A DNA stretch of 64,000 nucleotides from Bacteroidota bacterium (GCA_947501265.1 CANMVY010000007.1:41416-105415), one strand, 5' to 3'; counted from the first letter of the stretch, positions 8,255 through 18,187 are shown. Numbers and translations: made by a program. The notes: generated by a model from the letters alone, not told the origin.

Positions 8255-11194
8255 TCATTTCCAAGGACACTTTTCCATTCGACTCACTTCCAACGTGGGG
8301 AAGTCGAATTCTTGCGTTACTCTTCCTTCCAAAAGATAGCACCCTTGTCCGCGAAATGGGAATTTTGCCGCAACCGGAGGGAAATGCACCGTGTCGACCC
8401 AATTCCCATCCTGATCCAAAAAAGTTCCAAAAAACATGCGTTGGCCTTTCACGGTCCGCGTCGGTTTGATGGTCACCAGCTGGCCAACGATGCGGTACAT
8501 CTTTCCTGCATTTTTTTTGAGTTCGCTGGCTTTGCCCATCACCGGTTGTTTCAACAGTGGAAATGGAGACGCTAGCGTGAATCCCAAAAGTTCCAACTCG
8601 TCCCAAGCATCGGAGTTGGGGGCGCATTCCCACGCGGGTAAATCCTCTGTTCGGATTTCTTCGGGTTGAAAGAGGGCCATGGCCCTTGGCGCAGCGGTGT
8701 TTTTTTTGTTGCTTTTCCGGGCCGAGGAGTGCACTTGCCAAAGCAAGGTTTGCTTCGGAAGCCCGGTAAATCGGAATGCGCCCACCCGCACCAACAGCCC
8801 CGCTTGATCTGCACTCACGTCGGTGCGGGAAAGGAAGTCGGCAAGACCCACGAAAGCGCCCTGCTTCCTAGCCTCTGCGATACGAAAAAGGCTTTTTTCC
8901 TCCAATCCCTGAACGAGTCCGAACCCCAACCAAATCGTTGATCCACGCAAACGCGTTAACGACCAACTCTCGTTCACGCAGGGCGCTTCCAATTGGGCGC
9001 CGTAACGTTTCGCTTCGTGCAAGTAGAATTCCGCATGGTAAAATCCGCCGAAATTGTTGATCACCGCCGTGAGGAATTCCAGCGGGAAATGGGCTTTGAG
9101 GTACATGCTTTGGTAACTTTCTACCGCAAATGAAGCCGAATGCCCCTTGGCAAACGAATAGCCCGCAAAGCTCTCAATCTGATTCCATACTTCTTCGGCC
9201 AATGCCGGCGGACGTTGCTTTTCAGCGCAATGGCGGAAAAAAGAATCTTTCACGCGTTGGAATTCTGCCTTCGATCGAAATTTTCCGCTCATCCCTCTTC
9301 GTAAAACGTCGCATTCGTCCAGTCCCAATCCCGCAAACAAGTGGGCAACCTTCATCACATCTTCCTGATAAACCATGATGCCATAGGTTTCGGGCATCAG
9401 TTCTTGCATCACGGGATGAGCATCCGCTCTTCGTTCGGGCAATCGGTGCCGTTCAATGTAGGCTTGCATCATGCCCGAGCGCGACACTCCTGGGCGAATC
9501 ACCGAACTGGCCGCAACCAAGGTGAGGTAATCCGTGCAATGCAATTTGGAAAGCAACATCCGCATCGCCGGCGATTCAACGTAAAAACAACCCATGGTTT
9601 CTCCCTTTGAAAGCAATTGGGCAATTTTGGGATCGATTTTAAACGATGCGATGTCGTGAATATGGACGTTCAATCCTCGGTTTTGTTGGATCAGCGTCAC
9701 GGCATCTTTGATATGGCCCAATCCGCGTTGGCTTAAAATGTCGTATTTGAAGAGGCCAACATCTTCGGCTTCCAACATGCTGAATTGGGTAACTGGAAAT
9801 CCTTTGGGCGGAAGAAACGTGGCTGTATGTTGGTAGATGGGTGCTTCGCTGATGAGTACGCCGCAGGCATGGATGGAGCGCTGATGCGGAAAGTCGTGCA
9901 GGTATTGAGCAAAAAAACGCAACGTTTGGTGCAACTTTGCCTGCTCGGGTTTGGGCGGCGTTTTTTCCTCCTGCAACTCCTCAATTTCGGCGGGAGGAAG
10001 TCCAACGGCTTTGCCCAATTCCCGAAGAATGGCCCTGTGCTGAAAGGTAACGTATGCGCCCAAAAGGGCCACATGCTCTCTTCCGTAAGTGTCGAACAAA
10101 TACTGAAACATTTCGTCCCGGTCCTTCCACGAAAAATCGAGATCGAAGTCGGGCGGACTCGCCCGGTGAGGGTTGATGAAACGCTCAAAATACAAATCCA
10201 ATTCGATGGGATCCACGTCGGTAATGTGCAGGCAGTAGGCGGCGAGGGAGTTGGCGCCCGATCCGCGGCCAACGTGGAAAAATCCTCGCCTTCGGGCGTA
10301 CTGAATCAAATCCCAATTGATGAGGAAGTACGACGAAAATCCCAATTGGTGAATGGTTTCCAACTCTTTTTTCAGTCGGGGTAAGGCTTCATGGGCTCGT
10401 TCCGCATACCGCTCTTTTAGCCCTTGGAAGGCCAAATTCTTCAGCATTTCAAAGTCGCGAAGCGAATTTCCGGTGAAGTTTTTTTTGTTGGTGGGCAAGG
10501 GAGTTTGGAACGGACATTCGCAGGATTGAAGGAGAGCTTCGGTTTGATTTTCGAGGAATGCGCAATGGTGGGATTGAAGGAGAAGGCGCAACTCGTTGGG
10601 GGAATGGAAGCGATGGGTGGGGGGCGCCATTTGGTGGGGTTGGAGTTTGGTCACCAGTTCGTTGTGATGGATGGCGCGCAGCAGTTTGTGGGCACGGTAA
10701 TCGGTGGGCGTATCGAACGCCATGGGGTGGTGAAGGATCCATTGCGCTTTCTGTTCTTGGAGATAAGGCCGCTGGGAGAGCAGCGCAAGATCGGCGATGG
10801 TGAGTCCGAGCAACTCGTTGCCCGATGGGCGGGTAGGGAAGTGGTTCAGGGGGTAAATGACGTAGGTGTTCGGCAAGTGGGTTGGGGCACGTTCGGGAAA
10901 AGGGAGGTTGCTTTCCAGGTGGGTCGATAAAAACCGATTGATGGCGGCGTAGCCGTTTGCGTTTCTCGCGAGGAGGGAATAGAGGTATTGGGAATTATTC
11001 CAAATTTGGGTGCCGAAAACGACATGAATATCCAGTTTTTTTGCCAGTTTCCAGGCCGTTGCGTGGGCGGAGCTGCCTAAAACATCGACCACGGCCAGCG
11101 TTTTGATTTGGTGTTGTTGGGCCAGATTCATCCATCGCTCAACCGAAAGCGTACCATAACAAAGGCTGAAGTAGGTGAGGGCGTTGCTGTACAT
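8255..11194 (-). CDS. DNA polymerase III alpha-type polymerase with degenerate PHP domain
   Basis: A 979-aa C-family DNA polymerase, shorter than replicative DnaE (about 1160 aa or more) and close to the DnaE2/ImuC or Bacteroidota short-alpha group. The palm carries PDFDLDFSWKDRDEM with the catalytic aspartates, and FKYDILSQRGLGHI follows. A C-terminal OB-fold-like part includes RIVGQLVTIKPTRTVKG. The N-terminal PHP domain has lost its metal ligands: the usual HxHxxxS start reads YFSLCYG and the TDH motif reads VDV, so no PHP nuclease activity is expected. The ATG at 11194 is chosen over an upstream TTG. No imuA/imuB-like genes are adjacent, so a role in translesion synthesis is possible but not supported by context. 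Confidence 0.88.
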   Translation of the reverse strand: MYSNALTYFSLCYGTLSVERWMNLAQQHQIKTLAVVDVLGSSAHATAWKLAKKLDIHVVFGTQIWNNSQYLYSLLARNANGYAAINRFLSTHLESNLPFPERAPTHLPNTYVIYPLNHFPTRPSGNELLGLTIADLALLSQRPYLQEQKAQWILHHPMAFDTPTDYRAHKLLRAIHHNELVTKLQPHQMAPPTHRFHSPNELRLLLQSHHCAFLENQTEALLQSCECPFQTPLPTNKKNFTGNSLRDFEMLKNLAFQGLKERYAERAHEALPRLKKELETIHQLGFSSYFLINWDLIQYARRRGFFHVGRGSGANSLAAYCLHITDVDPIELDLYFERFINPHRASPPDFDLDFSWKDRDEMFQYLFDTYGREHVALLGAYVTFQHRAILRELGKAVGLPPAEIEELQEEKTPPKPEQAKLHQTLRFFAQYLHDFPHQRSIHACGVLISEAPIYQHTATFLPPKGFPVTQFSMLEAEDVGLFKYDILSQRGLGHIKDAVTLIQQNRGLNVHIHDIASFKIDPKIAQLLSKGETMGCFYVESPAMRMLLSKLHCTDYLTLVAASSVIRPGVSRSGMMQAYIERHRLPERRADAHPVMQELMPETYGIMVYQEDVMKVAHLFAGLGLDECDVLRRGMSGKFRSKAEFQRVKDSFFRHCAEKQRPPALAEEVWNQIESFAGYSFAKGHSASFAVESYQSMYLKAHFPLEFLTAVINNFGGFYHAEFYLHEAKRYGAQLEAPCVNESWSLTRLRGSTIWLGFGLVQGLEEKSLFRIAEARKQGAFVGLADFLSRTDVSADQAGLLVRVGAFRFTGLPKQTLLWQVHSSARKSNKKNTAAPRAMALFQPEEIRTEDLPAWECAPNSDAWDELELLGFTLASPFPLLKQPVMGKASELKKNAGKMYRIVGQLVTIKPTRTVKGQRMFFGTFLDQDGNWVDTVHFPPVAAKFPFRGQGCYLLEGRVTQEFDFPTLEVSRMEKCPWK

Positions 11195-11279
11195 GATTTG
11201 ACAAAAAATGTGTCTGGTATTGGTCGTGAAAAATAGCAATCTTTTTTTGATGCAAGATGGATGTGGAAAATATTTTATT

Positions 11280-11287
11280 TATTTTTG
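11280..11287 (+). promoter_or_regulatory. -7 box TATTTTTG, 4 nt before ATG of the DUF1801 gene
   Basis: Exact TAnnTTTG, then aggc and the ATG at 11292. No clear -33 TTG at the usual distance. Confidence 0.5.
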
Positions 11288-11291
11288 AGGC

Positions 11292-11741
11292 ATGAAACCA
11301 GAAGTACAAGCCTATCTAACCAATCAGGTTGTTGCGGAACATCAGGAAGCGATGGATCGCCTGAGAGAAGTTATTTTGCAGAATATGGGGGAGGGATTTG
11401 AGGAATGTGTGAGTTACGGAATGTTGGGATATATGATACCGCATACGTTGTATCCGGATGGCTACCATTGCGATCCGAAACTTCCGCTTCCGTTTGCGAA
11501 TTTGGCTTCGAAAAAGGCGGGAATCAGCTTGTACCACATGGGCGTGTATGCCGATGCTGATTTGTTGAATTGGTTTCAGGAAGAATACGCGAAGCGAGTG
11601 AAAGGAAAGTTGGATATGGGGAAAAGCTGTATTCGATTCAAGAAAATGGATCAAATTCCGTACGACCTCGTCGGCGAGTTGTTTGCAAAAATGTCGGCCA
11701 ACGATTGGATCGCCATGTACGAGAAGAATTACAAGCGGTGA
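11292..11741 (+). CDS. DUF1801 domain protein
   Basis: A 149-aa cytosolic protein resembling the DUF1801 (YdhG/YdeI-like) fold. It has the helical start, then VSYGMLGYMIP, PFANLASKKAGISLYHMGVY and the late SCIRFKKMDQIPYDLVGEL block. The family has no settled biochemical role; some members are linked to metal or stress responses. It is divergent from the polymerase gene, and the two starts are 97 bp apart. Confidence 0.8.
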   Translation: MKPEVQAYLTNQVVAEHQEAMDRLREVILQNMGEGFEECVSYGMLGYMIPHTLYPDGYHCDPKLPLPFANLASKKAGISLYHMGVYADADLLNWFQEEYAKRVKGKLDMGKSCIRFKKMDQIPYDLVGELFAKMSANDWIAMYEKNYKR

Positions 11742-11811
11742 GTTATTTTTGATTGGTAATTGAAGGCCGCATAAGTGCTATTTTTTTGTGCAGATTTTTC
11801 ATTTTTTTTGA

Positions 11812-11819
11812 TATTTTTG
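11812..11819 (+). promoter_or_regulatory. -7 box TATTTTTG upstream of 11843 gene
   Basis: Exact TAnnTTTG ending 23 nt before the ATG at 11843. A TTG at 11786-11788 lies 23 nt upstream of it, a spacing at the long end for a -33 element. Confidence 0.5.
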
Positions 11820-11842
11820 CTAAACCACTGAAAAAGAAAATC

Positions 11843-12412
11843 ATGAAAAAGATAGTGTTTACCATCTTGTTGGGTTTGTCGCTATGTGAAATTTCTGCAG
11901 AAACAAAAAATGGACTGGGAATCAATCAAGAGTTTAAATCCCATGTTTCATTAGAGCTGCGGAATAACCGAAGACCAACGGATCAATCGTTATTTATAGC
12001 TTCTTTTCCTAAGAAAAAGTTTGAAGTAAAAACCGCTTCACCTTGGGCCATTCATGCATGTGTTGGGATCGTGAATCAACCAACCGTTACGGCTGAATAT
12101 CGCCTTTTATCGAGTAAAAGCAAACCGCACAACCATCTTTTTACATCTATTGGATTTTCTCGATTATCATTTTTGAGAGATCAAGGTTATGGAATTGAGC
12201 TAAAAGCTGGAGGACAACTAGAGATACTTGAGTTTAATGTTGGTGCTTGGCTTGCGTTGAATAAGCAAGACCCGTATATCTATAATTATAGAAGCAATAC
12301 CCTTGCGATTCAACTGGGAATTCGTACACGTTCTTTCAAAAATCGTGGCTTCTTTCGCTGTGGAGTTGGGTTCCCAGATGGGATATACATTGGTGGTGGC
12401 GTGAATTTGTGA
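11843..12412 (+). CDS. exported protein of unknown function
   Basis: A 189-aa protein with a signal peptide (MKKIVFTILLGLSLCEISAE). The mature part is rich in short alternating strands (HLFTSIGFSRLSFL, FNVGAWLALNK, FFRCGVGFPDGIYIGGGVNL), so a small outer-membrane barrel is plausible; the glycine-rich last strand supports this. No family is recognised. The ATG at 11843 is preferred over upstream in-frame starts because it opens the signal peptide and has a promoter-like box upstream. It converges on the GH3 gene with only 13 bp between the stops and no visible terminator. Confidence 0.65.
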   Translation: MKKIVFTILLGLSLCEISAETKNGLGINQEFKSHVSLELRNNRRPTDQSLFIASFPKKKFEVKTASPWAIHACVGIVNQPTVTAEYRLLSSKSKPHNHLFTSIGFSRLSFLRDQGYGIELKAGGQLEILEFNVGAWLALNKQDPYIYNYRSNTLAIQLGIRTRSFKNRGFFRCGVGFPDGIYIGGGVNL

Positions 12413-12425
12413 GGAGATAAACTAC

Positions 12426-15077
12426 TCACTCTCCCTTCAACCTTGCATTCCAAATCAACGGAAGTTCCCTGCTGCTGCTCCCAACCCGAAACTGAATCGG
12501 TCCAGGCTCTAAAATTTCCTCGTTTTGGTCGTTGAATTGCTTCAGCATTTTTGGGGTAATGGCCATTTGAATGGTTCTGCTTTCGCCCGGTTTTAACGTC
12601 ACTTTTTCTAACCCTTTCAACGCCAAAACCGGTTGGGTGAGTCTCGAAACCGGACGGTGAACGTACAACTGAACCGTTTCCGTCCCTTCTCTTTTTCCTT
12701 CATTTTTCAATTGAAAAGTAAGCATGCCCGATCCATCTTCCTTCAAAAAGACTTCAGGTCCAGAAAGGTTCTTCCACGAAAATTCGGTGTAACTCAAACC
12801 AAAACCGAAGGGAAATAGCGGCAAGCCACTTTCGTTCACGTAATCGTCGCCCCGGCCAGTCGGCTCGTGGTTGTACACCAACGGAAGTTGGCCCTCGCTT
12901 CGAGGAAAAGTGATGGGAAGTTTTCCGCTCGGATTCACTTCTCCCGTTAAAATTCTTGCCAAGGCATTTCCTTGTTGTTCCCCTCCGTACCACGCTTCCA
13001 CCACCGCATCGACCTGATCCAACCATGGATTCATGGTCATCGCACTTCCGCCAAACAGAACGACGACTATTTTTTTACGCAATTTGATGAGTTCATTCAA
13101 AACTTCCACTTGGTTGCCGGGTAAACTTAACGACGACCGGTCTTGAAATTCACCTTCCTCAATCCCCGCACAAAAGATAATTTGATCTGATTTTTTAGCA
13201 ATTTCTACCGCTTTAGCAACTTCTTCGGAAACACTTTTTGGCCGATATTGATCCCAAATGAATTTCAGCTTGGCATTTCCAGCCGTTTCTTTGAATTGAA
13301 CCCGAATAGAAACCAATGTGCCTTTGTTGAAGTTGACGGGAATACTTCGGGTATGGTAAGATACCTTTTCCCATTGGTCGATGACCAATTTCCCATCGAT
13401 GTACAACCGAAAACCGTCGTTGCCTTCCAGACCAATTTTCCCGACAAACGTAGTGTCCCATTGGAAATTTCCGCGATATTCTACAGCAAAGTGTTCTTTT
13501 CGAATGCGATCGTCGGGCCCCATGAAGGTGTAGTGAAAATCGATTTTCTCTTCCCGACGAACCAAAAGCGGTTCATTTTCAAACGTTGGATCGTTGAAAT
13601 ATCGAGCTTCCCATCCCAATTGCCCTTCATAAGAAATCGCTTCTTTGGGAACTGCAGAAAATTCCTCCAACTTACGAAATGTTCCTTGGGTGTAGGAAAT
13701 GCTGGTTTTGCTACCAAACTGTTTTTTCAGACCTTCTAAAAAAGAAACCTTTTGAATTCCAGAACCGGAATAGCCTCCCGTTCTGCACTCCACAGCATCG
13801 GCGCCAATCACGGCAATCGATTTGATTTGCTTGGAAAGAGGAAGTGCGCCGCCTTCGTTTTTGAGCAATACCACCGATTGTTCGGCGGCTTCTCTCGCCA
13901 GTTTTTGATGTTCAACAACCGAAAAACCGCGGTAGGCTAAATATGGATTTTCGAACAATCCCAATTCGAACTTCAATCTTAAAATTCGAGATACAGCAGA
14001 ATCAATCACTTGGGCATTCATGCTTCCATCTAAAAAGGGTTTTTCAAACAGGGTATGATGCTGAATGTCGCCTTGATAAATGACATCGAGGCCATTCTCT
14101 ACCGATTTTTTACCCGAAGTAGCGTAATCGGGTGATGTGTTGTGAAGCACATTGGCGCCTCCCACTGCTCCTGCGTCGGAAATCACAAAACCGTTGAATC
14201 CCCATTCTTTTCTTAACTTTTGCTGAAGCAATTCGGGGTTCATTCCACTGGCTTTCCCGTTTACCGAATTGTAGGCCGACATGATGGAGCGGGAACCGCC
14301 TTCCTGAATGCATGCCTTGAACGGAGGGTAGTAGTAGTTATTCAACGTTCGCTCATCGAGATGAATGGGATAGCTGTCGCGACCGCCATCCCCAACGTTT
14401 GCGATGAAGTGTTTGGGCGTGGTCACCAGATTTCTTTTTTCAAATTCGCGAACGAAGGCCACGCCCAAAATGCTGTTCAAGAAAGGGTCTTCTCCGTAGG
14501 TTTCCTCCACGCGTCCCCACCGAACGTCGTTCCCCAAATTGATGACCGGAGAGAGCACTTGATGGAATCCGTGTTGTTGGGTTTCCAACGCAATGGCATC
14601 TGCGATACGACCCATCAATGTAGAATCGAAGGTGGCCGCTAGCGCAATCGATTGCGGAAAAGAAGTCGAAATGTCGGCTTCGCAGCCGTGTAAGCTTTCA
14701 CCTATGAAGAAGGTAGGAATACCTAATCGGGTTTTCTCAACGAAAAATCGCTGCACATCATTCACTTGTGCAACACTCATTTTTAATAGGGAATCGACTT
14801 GTTTTTGGGAGTACATTGGCATTCGCTGGTGATCCCAAGGCAAATTCCATTTGATTCCACAAACCCCCGATTGAAAGGCCAAAGTATCAAATTTCCCAAA
14901 AAAATAAACCGAAAACAACTGCCGAAACTTTTCTTCCGGAGTCATTCGACTCAATAAATCGGCAACTCGTTTTTCGGTAGGAAGATTAGGGTTCTTGTAA
15001 GGCATTGTTGGAGTTTGGCCTAAAGCCGACACCACTCCGCATGCGCCCAAAAGGAAGGCCCAAACGAAAAACTTCAT
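12426..15077 (-). CDS. glycoside hydrolase family 3 beta-glucosidase with PA14 insert
   Basis: An 883-aa secreted GH3 enzyme, probably a periplasmic beta-glucosidase or related exo-glycosidase. It has a signal peptide (MKFFVWAFLLGACGVVSALGQ). The N-terminal TIM-barrel includes TPKHFIANVGDGGRDSYP, and GFNGFVISDAGAV carries the nucleophile Asp. A PA14 carbohydrate-binding insert lies around residues 470-600 (GNDGFRLYIDGKLVIDQWE), and a C-terminal fibronectin III-like domain closes the protein (GLEKVTLKPGESRTIQMAI). The start at 15077 lies 1 nt after the wecB stop; an upstream TTG is rejected. It is the last gene of the pyrE-permease-wecB run, with no obvious metabolic link to pyrE. Confidence 0.93.
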   Translation of the reverse strand: MKFFVWAFLLGACGVVSALGQTPTMPYKNPNLPTEKRVADLLSRMTPEEKFRQLFSVYFFGKFDTLAFQSGVCGIKWNLPWDHQRMPMYSQKQVDSLLKMSVAQVNDVQRFFVEKTRLGIPTFFIGESLHGCEADISTSFPQSIALAATFDSTLMGRIADAIALETQQHGFHQVLSPVINLGNDVRWGRVEETYGEDPFLNSILGVAFVREFEKRNLVTTPKHFIANVGDGGRDSYPIHLDERTLNNYYYPPFKACIQEGGSRSIMSAYNSVNGKASGMNPELLQQKLRKEWGFNGFVISDAGAVGGANVLHNTSPDYATSGKKSVENGLDVIYQGDIQHHTLFEKPFLDGSMNAQVIDSAVSRILRLKFELGLFENPYLAYRGFSVVEHQKLAREAAEQSVVLLKNEGGALPLSKQIKSIAVIGADAVECRTGGYSGSGIQKVSFLEGLKKQFGSKTSISYTQGTFRKLEEFSAVPKEAISYEGQLGWEARYFNDPTFENEPLLVRREEKIDFHYTFMGPDDRIRKEHFAVEYRGNFQWDTTFVGKIGLEGNDGFRLYIDGKLVIDQWEKVSYHTRSIPVNFNKGTLVSIRVQFKETAGNAKLKFIWDQYRPKSVSEEVAKAVEIAKKSDQIIFCAGIEEGEFQDRSSLSLPGNQVEVLNELIKLRKKIVVVLFGGSAMTMNPWLDQVDAVVEAWYGGEQQGNALARILTGEVNPSGKLPITFPRSEGQLPLVYNHEPTGRGDDYVNESGLPLFPFGFGLSYTEFSWKNLSGPEVFLKEDGSGMLTFQLKNEGKREGTETVQLYVHRPVSRLTQPVLALKGLEKVTLKPGESRTIQMAITPKMLKQFNDQNEEILEPGPIQFRVGSSSRELPLIWNARLKGE

Positions 15078-15078
15078 G

Positions 15079-16188
15079 TTAAACAATCACTTTTCGAATC
15101 ACTTCCACGATTCGATCGGTAGCCTTTCCGTCCCAAAGAGGCGGAACACTTCCTTGCTTGTAGGTGCCTTGAACAATGGAATTCATGTAATGGCTAATGG
15201 CCTCAAATTCAAACGGTACCAAAGTGTTGGTGCCATGGATGATGGTACTCGGCCGTTCCGTATTTTCTCTGATCGTTAAACAAGGAACTCCACAGTACGT
15301 TGATTCCTCCTGAATTCCACCGCTATCGGTAAGGATGAATGCGCAACCTTTGATCAAACGTTGGAACGAAAAATAATCGAGTGGGGGAGTGAAGATGATG
15401 TTTTCATTGTTGCGCACCCGATCGCCTAATCCGAACTTTTCAATGTTGTTTCGGGTGCGAGGATGGATGGGAAACACCACCTTTAGGCCCAAATGGTCGG
15501 TTGCTCTTTCGCATACCTGCAACAATTTCTCCAAATTTGGAGCATCGTCCACATTGGAAGGGCGGTGCATGGTCATCAATACGAAACCCTTTTCTGAAAG
15601 ATGGAAGCGCTCCATGGCGTCTGACGCTAAAATTTGAGGCTCGAAAGCTACCAAGGTATCGATCATGGTGTTTCCAACGAAATGCATGGCTTTGGGATCT
15701 TTGCCTTCTGCGGTTAAATGGTCGATGCCACTTTGTTCGGTAATGAAGAAATGGTCACTCAAGGCATCGGCAACGAGGCGGTTGTGCTCTTCGGGCATGC
15801 CGCGGTCGAAGCTGCGAAGTCCCGACTCGAGGTGAGCGATGGTTACACCGGCTTTGTTGGCGGCAATGGCCGCAGCTAAAGTGGAGTTCACGTCCCCAAC
15901 AACAATGCACAAATCCGGACGCCATTCGGCCATAACTCCTTGCAATTCAATGATGATTCGTCCGATCTGTCGTGCGGGTTCACGGTCTTCAATATTTAAA
16001 TGGTAGTCGGGCTTCTTCAGTTGTAACTGTCGGAAGAAAACATCGCTCATGTTTTCGTCGAAATGCTGCCCTGTGTGCAACAACCGGTATTCAAATTCAC
16101 CGGGGTATTGGTTGAAAACTCGTTCGAATTGAGTGATTTTGATGAAGTTGGGGCGAGTGCCCACCACGATCAATATTTTCTTAGGCAT
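15079..16188 (-). CDS. wecB: UDP-N-acetylglucosamine 2-epimerase (non-hydrolysing)
   Basis: A 369-aa enzyme interconverting UDP-GlcNAc and UDP-ManNAc for surface polysaccharides. Family landmarks: VVGTRPNFIKI at the N terminus, HTGQHFDENMSDVFF, VVGDVNSTLAAAIAA, EEHNRLVADALSDHFF, HPRTRNNIE, and the UDP-binding DSGGIQEESTYCGVPCLT. It overlaps the permease stop by 8 bp and is followed 1 nt later by the GH3 gene, so all are probably on one transcript. Other ManNAc-pathway genes (such as wecC) are not in the window. Confidence 0.96.
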   Translation of the reverse strand: MPKKILIVVGTRPNFIKITQFERVFNQYPGEFEYRLLHTGQHFDENMSDVFFRQLQLKKPDYHLNIEDREPARQIGRIIIELQGVMAEWRPDLCIVVGDVNSTLAAAIAANKAGVTIAHLESGLRSFDRGMPEEHNRLVADALSDHFFITEQSGIDHLTAEGKDPKAMHFVGNTMIDTLVAFEPQILASDAMERFHLSEKGFVLMTMHRPSNVDDAPNLEKLLQVCERATDHLGLKVVFPIHPRTRNNIEKFGLGDRVRNNENIIFTPPLDYFSFQRLIKGCAFILTDSGGIQEESTYCGVPCLTIRENTERPSTIIHGTNTLVPFEFEAISHYMNSIVQGTYKQGSVPPLWDGKATDRIVEVIRKVIV

Positions 16189-17545
16189 CGGAATTCTTCG
16201 ATTTGGAGTGAAAGAAATAATAAATGGGTAATCCTAGCAACATGATTCCTATTCCATACAAACTGTTTTCCGTTTGATTCACAATGATATTGATGGAAAC
16301 CCATACGGCTAAAATGATGTAAAGAGCAGGAAGGAAAGGATATCCAACCGCTTTGTAGGGACGTTCCATTTCAGGTTTTTTCTTCCTCAGGATAAATAAA
16401 CCACCTACGGTGAGGATGTAAAAAATCAAAACCACAATGATGAGAAAATCGAGCAATTGATTGTATTGACCACTCAAACAAAGCAAGCCTGACCACAACA
16501 TTTGAATGGTTAGACCGTACTTAGGAACTCCATCGGAAGTGAGGTTTGCCGCTTTCTTGAAGAACAATCCATCTTTGGCCATGGCCATGTAGGCACGTGG
16601 AGCCGTGAAAATGAGTCCGTTCAAACAGCCAAAGGTGGAAAGCATGATAAGGCCTGCCATCCAATACTGTCCGCTATCGCCCAAAAGTTTCTGCATGAAA
16701 GCCGTTCCAACCCGTTCTTGGGGCGCATTGGCAATTTCGGTGATTGGCATTACGTACACGTACATGATGTTTACCAAAATGTAGATCAGTAAAACGCTTC
16801 CGGTGCCAAGAGCCAAGGATAATGGAAGATTCCGCTTCGGATTTTCTACTTCACCGGCGGTATAGGTGATGTTGTTCCAAGCATCAGAAGAGAAAAGAGA
16901 ACCGGTCATGGCCGCTCCGAAAACTCCGAGGGTTCCCCAGGTAAACACATCTGGCCAGGCCGGAGAGAAATTTCCCCAATCGCCAATCCCGTTCATGCCG
17001 ATGAACAAACCTGCCAGAACCACGATCACAAGGGCTAAAATTTTAGCTACCGTAAAGATGTTCTGAACCAAAGCCGAGTTTTTTACGCCTCGGTAATTCA
17101 CAAGGGTAAGTGCAACGATGCTAGCAATCGCAACCAATTGTTGAAGACTTATTTCTTTGAATCCTAAGTCAATGATGATATTGGTGCTGCTGCAATCGTC
17201 CCAAAAAACGCCGAGGAATTTGGCGAAAGCCATTCCTACTGCGGCAATCGTTCCGGTCTGGATCACCGAAAACAAGCTCCAGCCGTATAAAAATGCTGTT
17301 CTTTTCCCGTAAGCCTCCCTCAAGTACACGTACTGTCCGCCAGCTTGGGGATACATGGCCGCCAATTCACCGTAACTCAAAGCCCCAAGCATGGTGATGA
17401 TGGCGGTGAGCACCCACGCTCCAATCAATAAGCCGGGAGATTTTACTTGTTGGGCAATGCTGGCCGAAACGATGAAAATTCCCGAACCAATCATGGAACC
17501 CATGATGATCGTGGTGCTATCGAATAAACTCAGTTTTTTGCTCAT
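16181..17545 (-). CDS. APC superfamily amino acid permease
   Basis: A 454-aa inner-membrane transporter with about 12 membrane segments. The first helix carries the APC signature MGSMIGSGIFIVSAS, and GALSYGELAAMYPQAGGQYVYL follows, as in LAT-like amino acid exchangers and permeases. The substrate cannot be named. The ATG at 17545 overlaps the pyrE stop as ATGA, which decides the start over a more upstream reading. The C terminus is short and basic. Confidence 0.9.
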   Translation of the reverse strand: MSKKLSLFDSTTIIMGSMIGSGIFIVSASIAQQVKSPGLLIGAWVLTAIITMLGALSYGELAAMYPQAGGQYVYLREAYGKRTAFLYGWSLFSVIQTGTIAAVGMAFAKFLGVFWDDCSSTNIIIDLGFKEISLQQLVAIASIVALTLVNYRGVKNSALVQNIFTVAKILALVIVVLAGLFIGMNGIGDWGNFSPAWPDVFTWGTLGVFGAAMTGSLFSSDAWNNITYTAGEVENPKRNLPLSLALGTGSVLLIYILVNIMYVYVMPITEIANAPQERVGTAFMQKLLGDSGQYWMAGLIMLSTFGCLNGLIFTAPRAYMAMAKDGLFFKKAANLTSDGVPKYGLTIQMLWSGLLCLSGQYNQLLDFLIIVVLIFYILTVGGLFILRKKKPEMERPYKAVGYPFLPALYIILAVWVSINIIVNQTENSLYGIGIMLLGLPIYYFFHSKSKNSDA

Positions 17546-18183
17546 GGCTTCCAATTGGCGGGGTCGTTTCTCCACGTTCCCAATTTTTCTAGCACGTTTT
17601 CTTGGATGTATTCGCCTTGCATGGCCGCTTCCAACAGGTGGTCGTAATCGGAAAGCGAATAATAAGGAACCCCAATGTTCTCAAATACTTCATCGGCTTT
17701 TGCAAAACCGTAGCTGAAAGTAGATAATGTGGCCAAAACATCGGCTCCTGAAGCGAGAATGGCTTCAACGGCTTTGGCTGAACTTCCACCCGTTGAAATT
17801 AAATCTTCAATCACCACCACTTTCCAATTGCTTTCAATTTTCCCTTCAATCTGATTTCCCATGCCGTGATCTTTGGGTGCACTGCGAACGTAGGCTGCGG
17901 GCAATTCCAAGGCATCGGCCACCAAGCAAGCTTGGGGAATCCCCGCTGTGGCTACTCCAGCGATGCAATCCACATCTGGAAAATGGGTTTCAATGAATTT
18001 AACCAATTCAACAGTAATGGTTTTACGAATATCGGGATAGGATAAGGTTAGTCGATTGTCGCAATAAATGGGAGATTTCCATCCACTAGCCCAAGTAAAT
18101 GGATTTTCTGGTTGTAATTTTACTGCACCACATTCGAGCAAAAGCCCGGCGATGTCGTGGGCAACTTCGGAATTTTGAATCAT
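17542..18183 (-). CDS. pyrE: orotate phosphoribosyltransferase
   Basis: A 213-aa OPRTase for the fifth step of pyrimidine synthesis (orotate + PRPP to OMP). The PRPP loop is VVVIEDLISTGGSS, and SPIYCDNRLTLSYP and AGVATAGIPQACLVAD are typical OMP/PRPP contacts. It heads the minus-strand run with the permease, wecB and GH3 genes. A near-consensus TAAGTTCG sits 4 nt before the ATG. It is divergent from the Nudix gene; the two starts are 18 bp apart. Confidence 0.96.
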   Translation of the reverse strand: MIQNSEVAHDIAGLLLECGAVKLQPENPFTWASGWKSPIYCDNRLTLSYPDIRKTITVELVKFIETHFPDVDCIAGVATAGIPQACLVADALELPAAYVRSAPKDHGMGNQIEGKIESNWKVVVIEDLISTGGSSAKAVEAILASGADVLATLSTFSYGFAKADEVFENIGVPYYSLSDYDHLLEAAMQGEYIQENVLEKLGTWRNDPANWKP

Positions 18184-18187
18184 AATG

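Noticed and set aside
8193..8741. N-terminal extension of the barrel-type gene
   Set aside because: It runs antiframe through the polymerase gene, and a clear signal peptide begins at 8192.
8255..11194. ImuC mutasome assignment
   Set aside because: Neither imuA nor imuB is adjacent; only the polymerase type fits.
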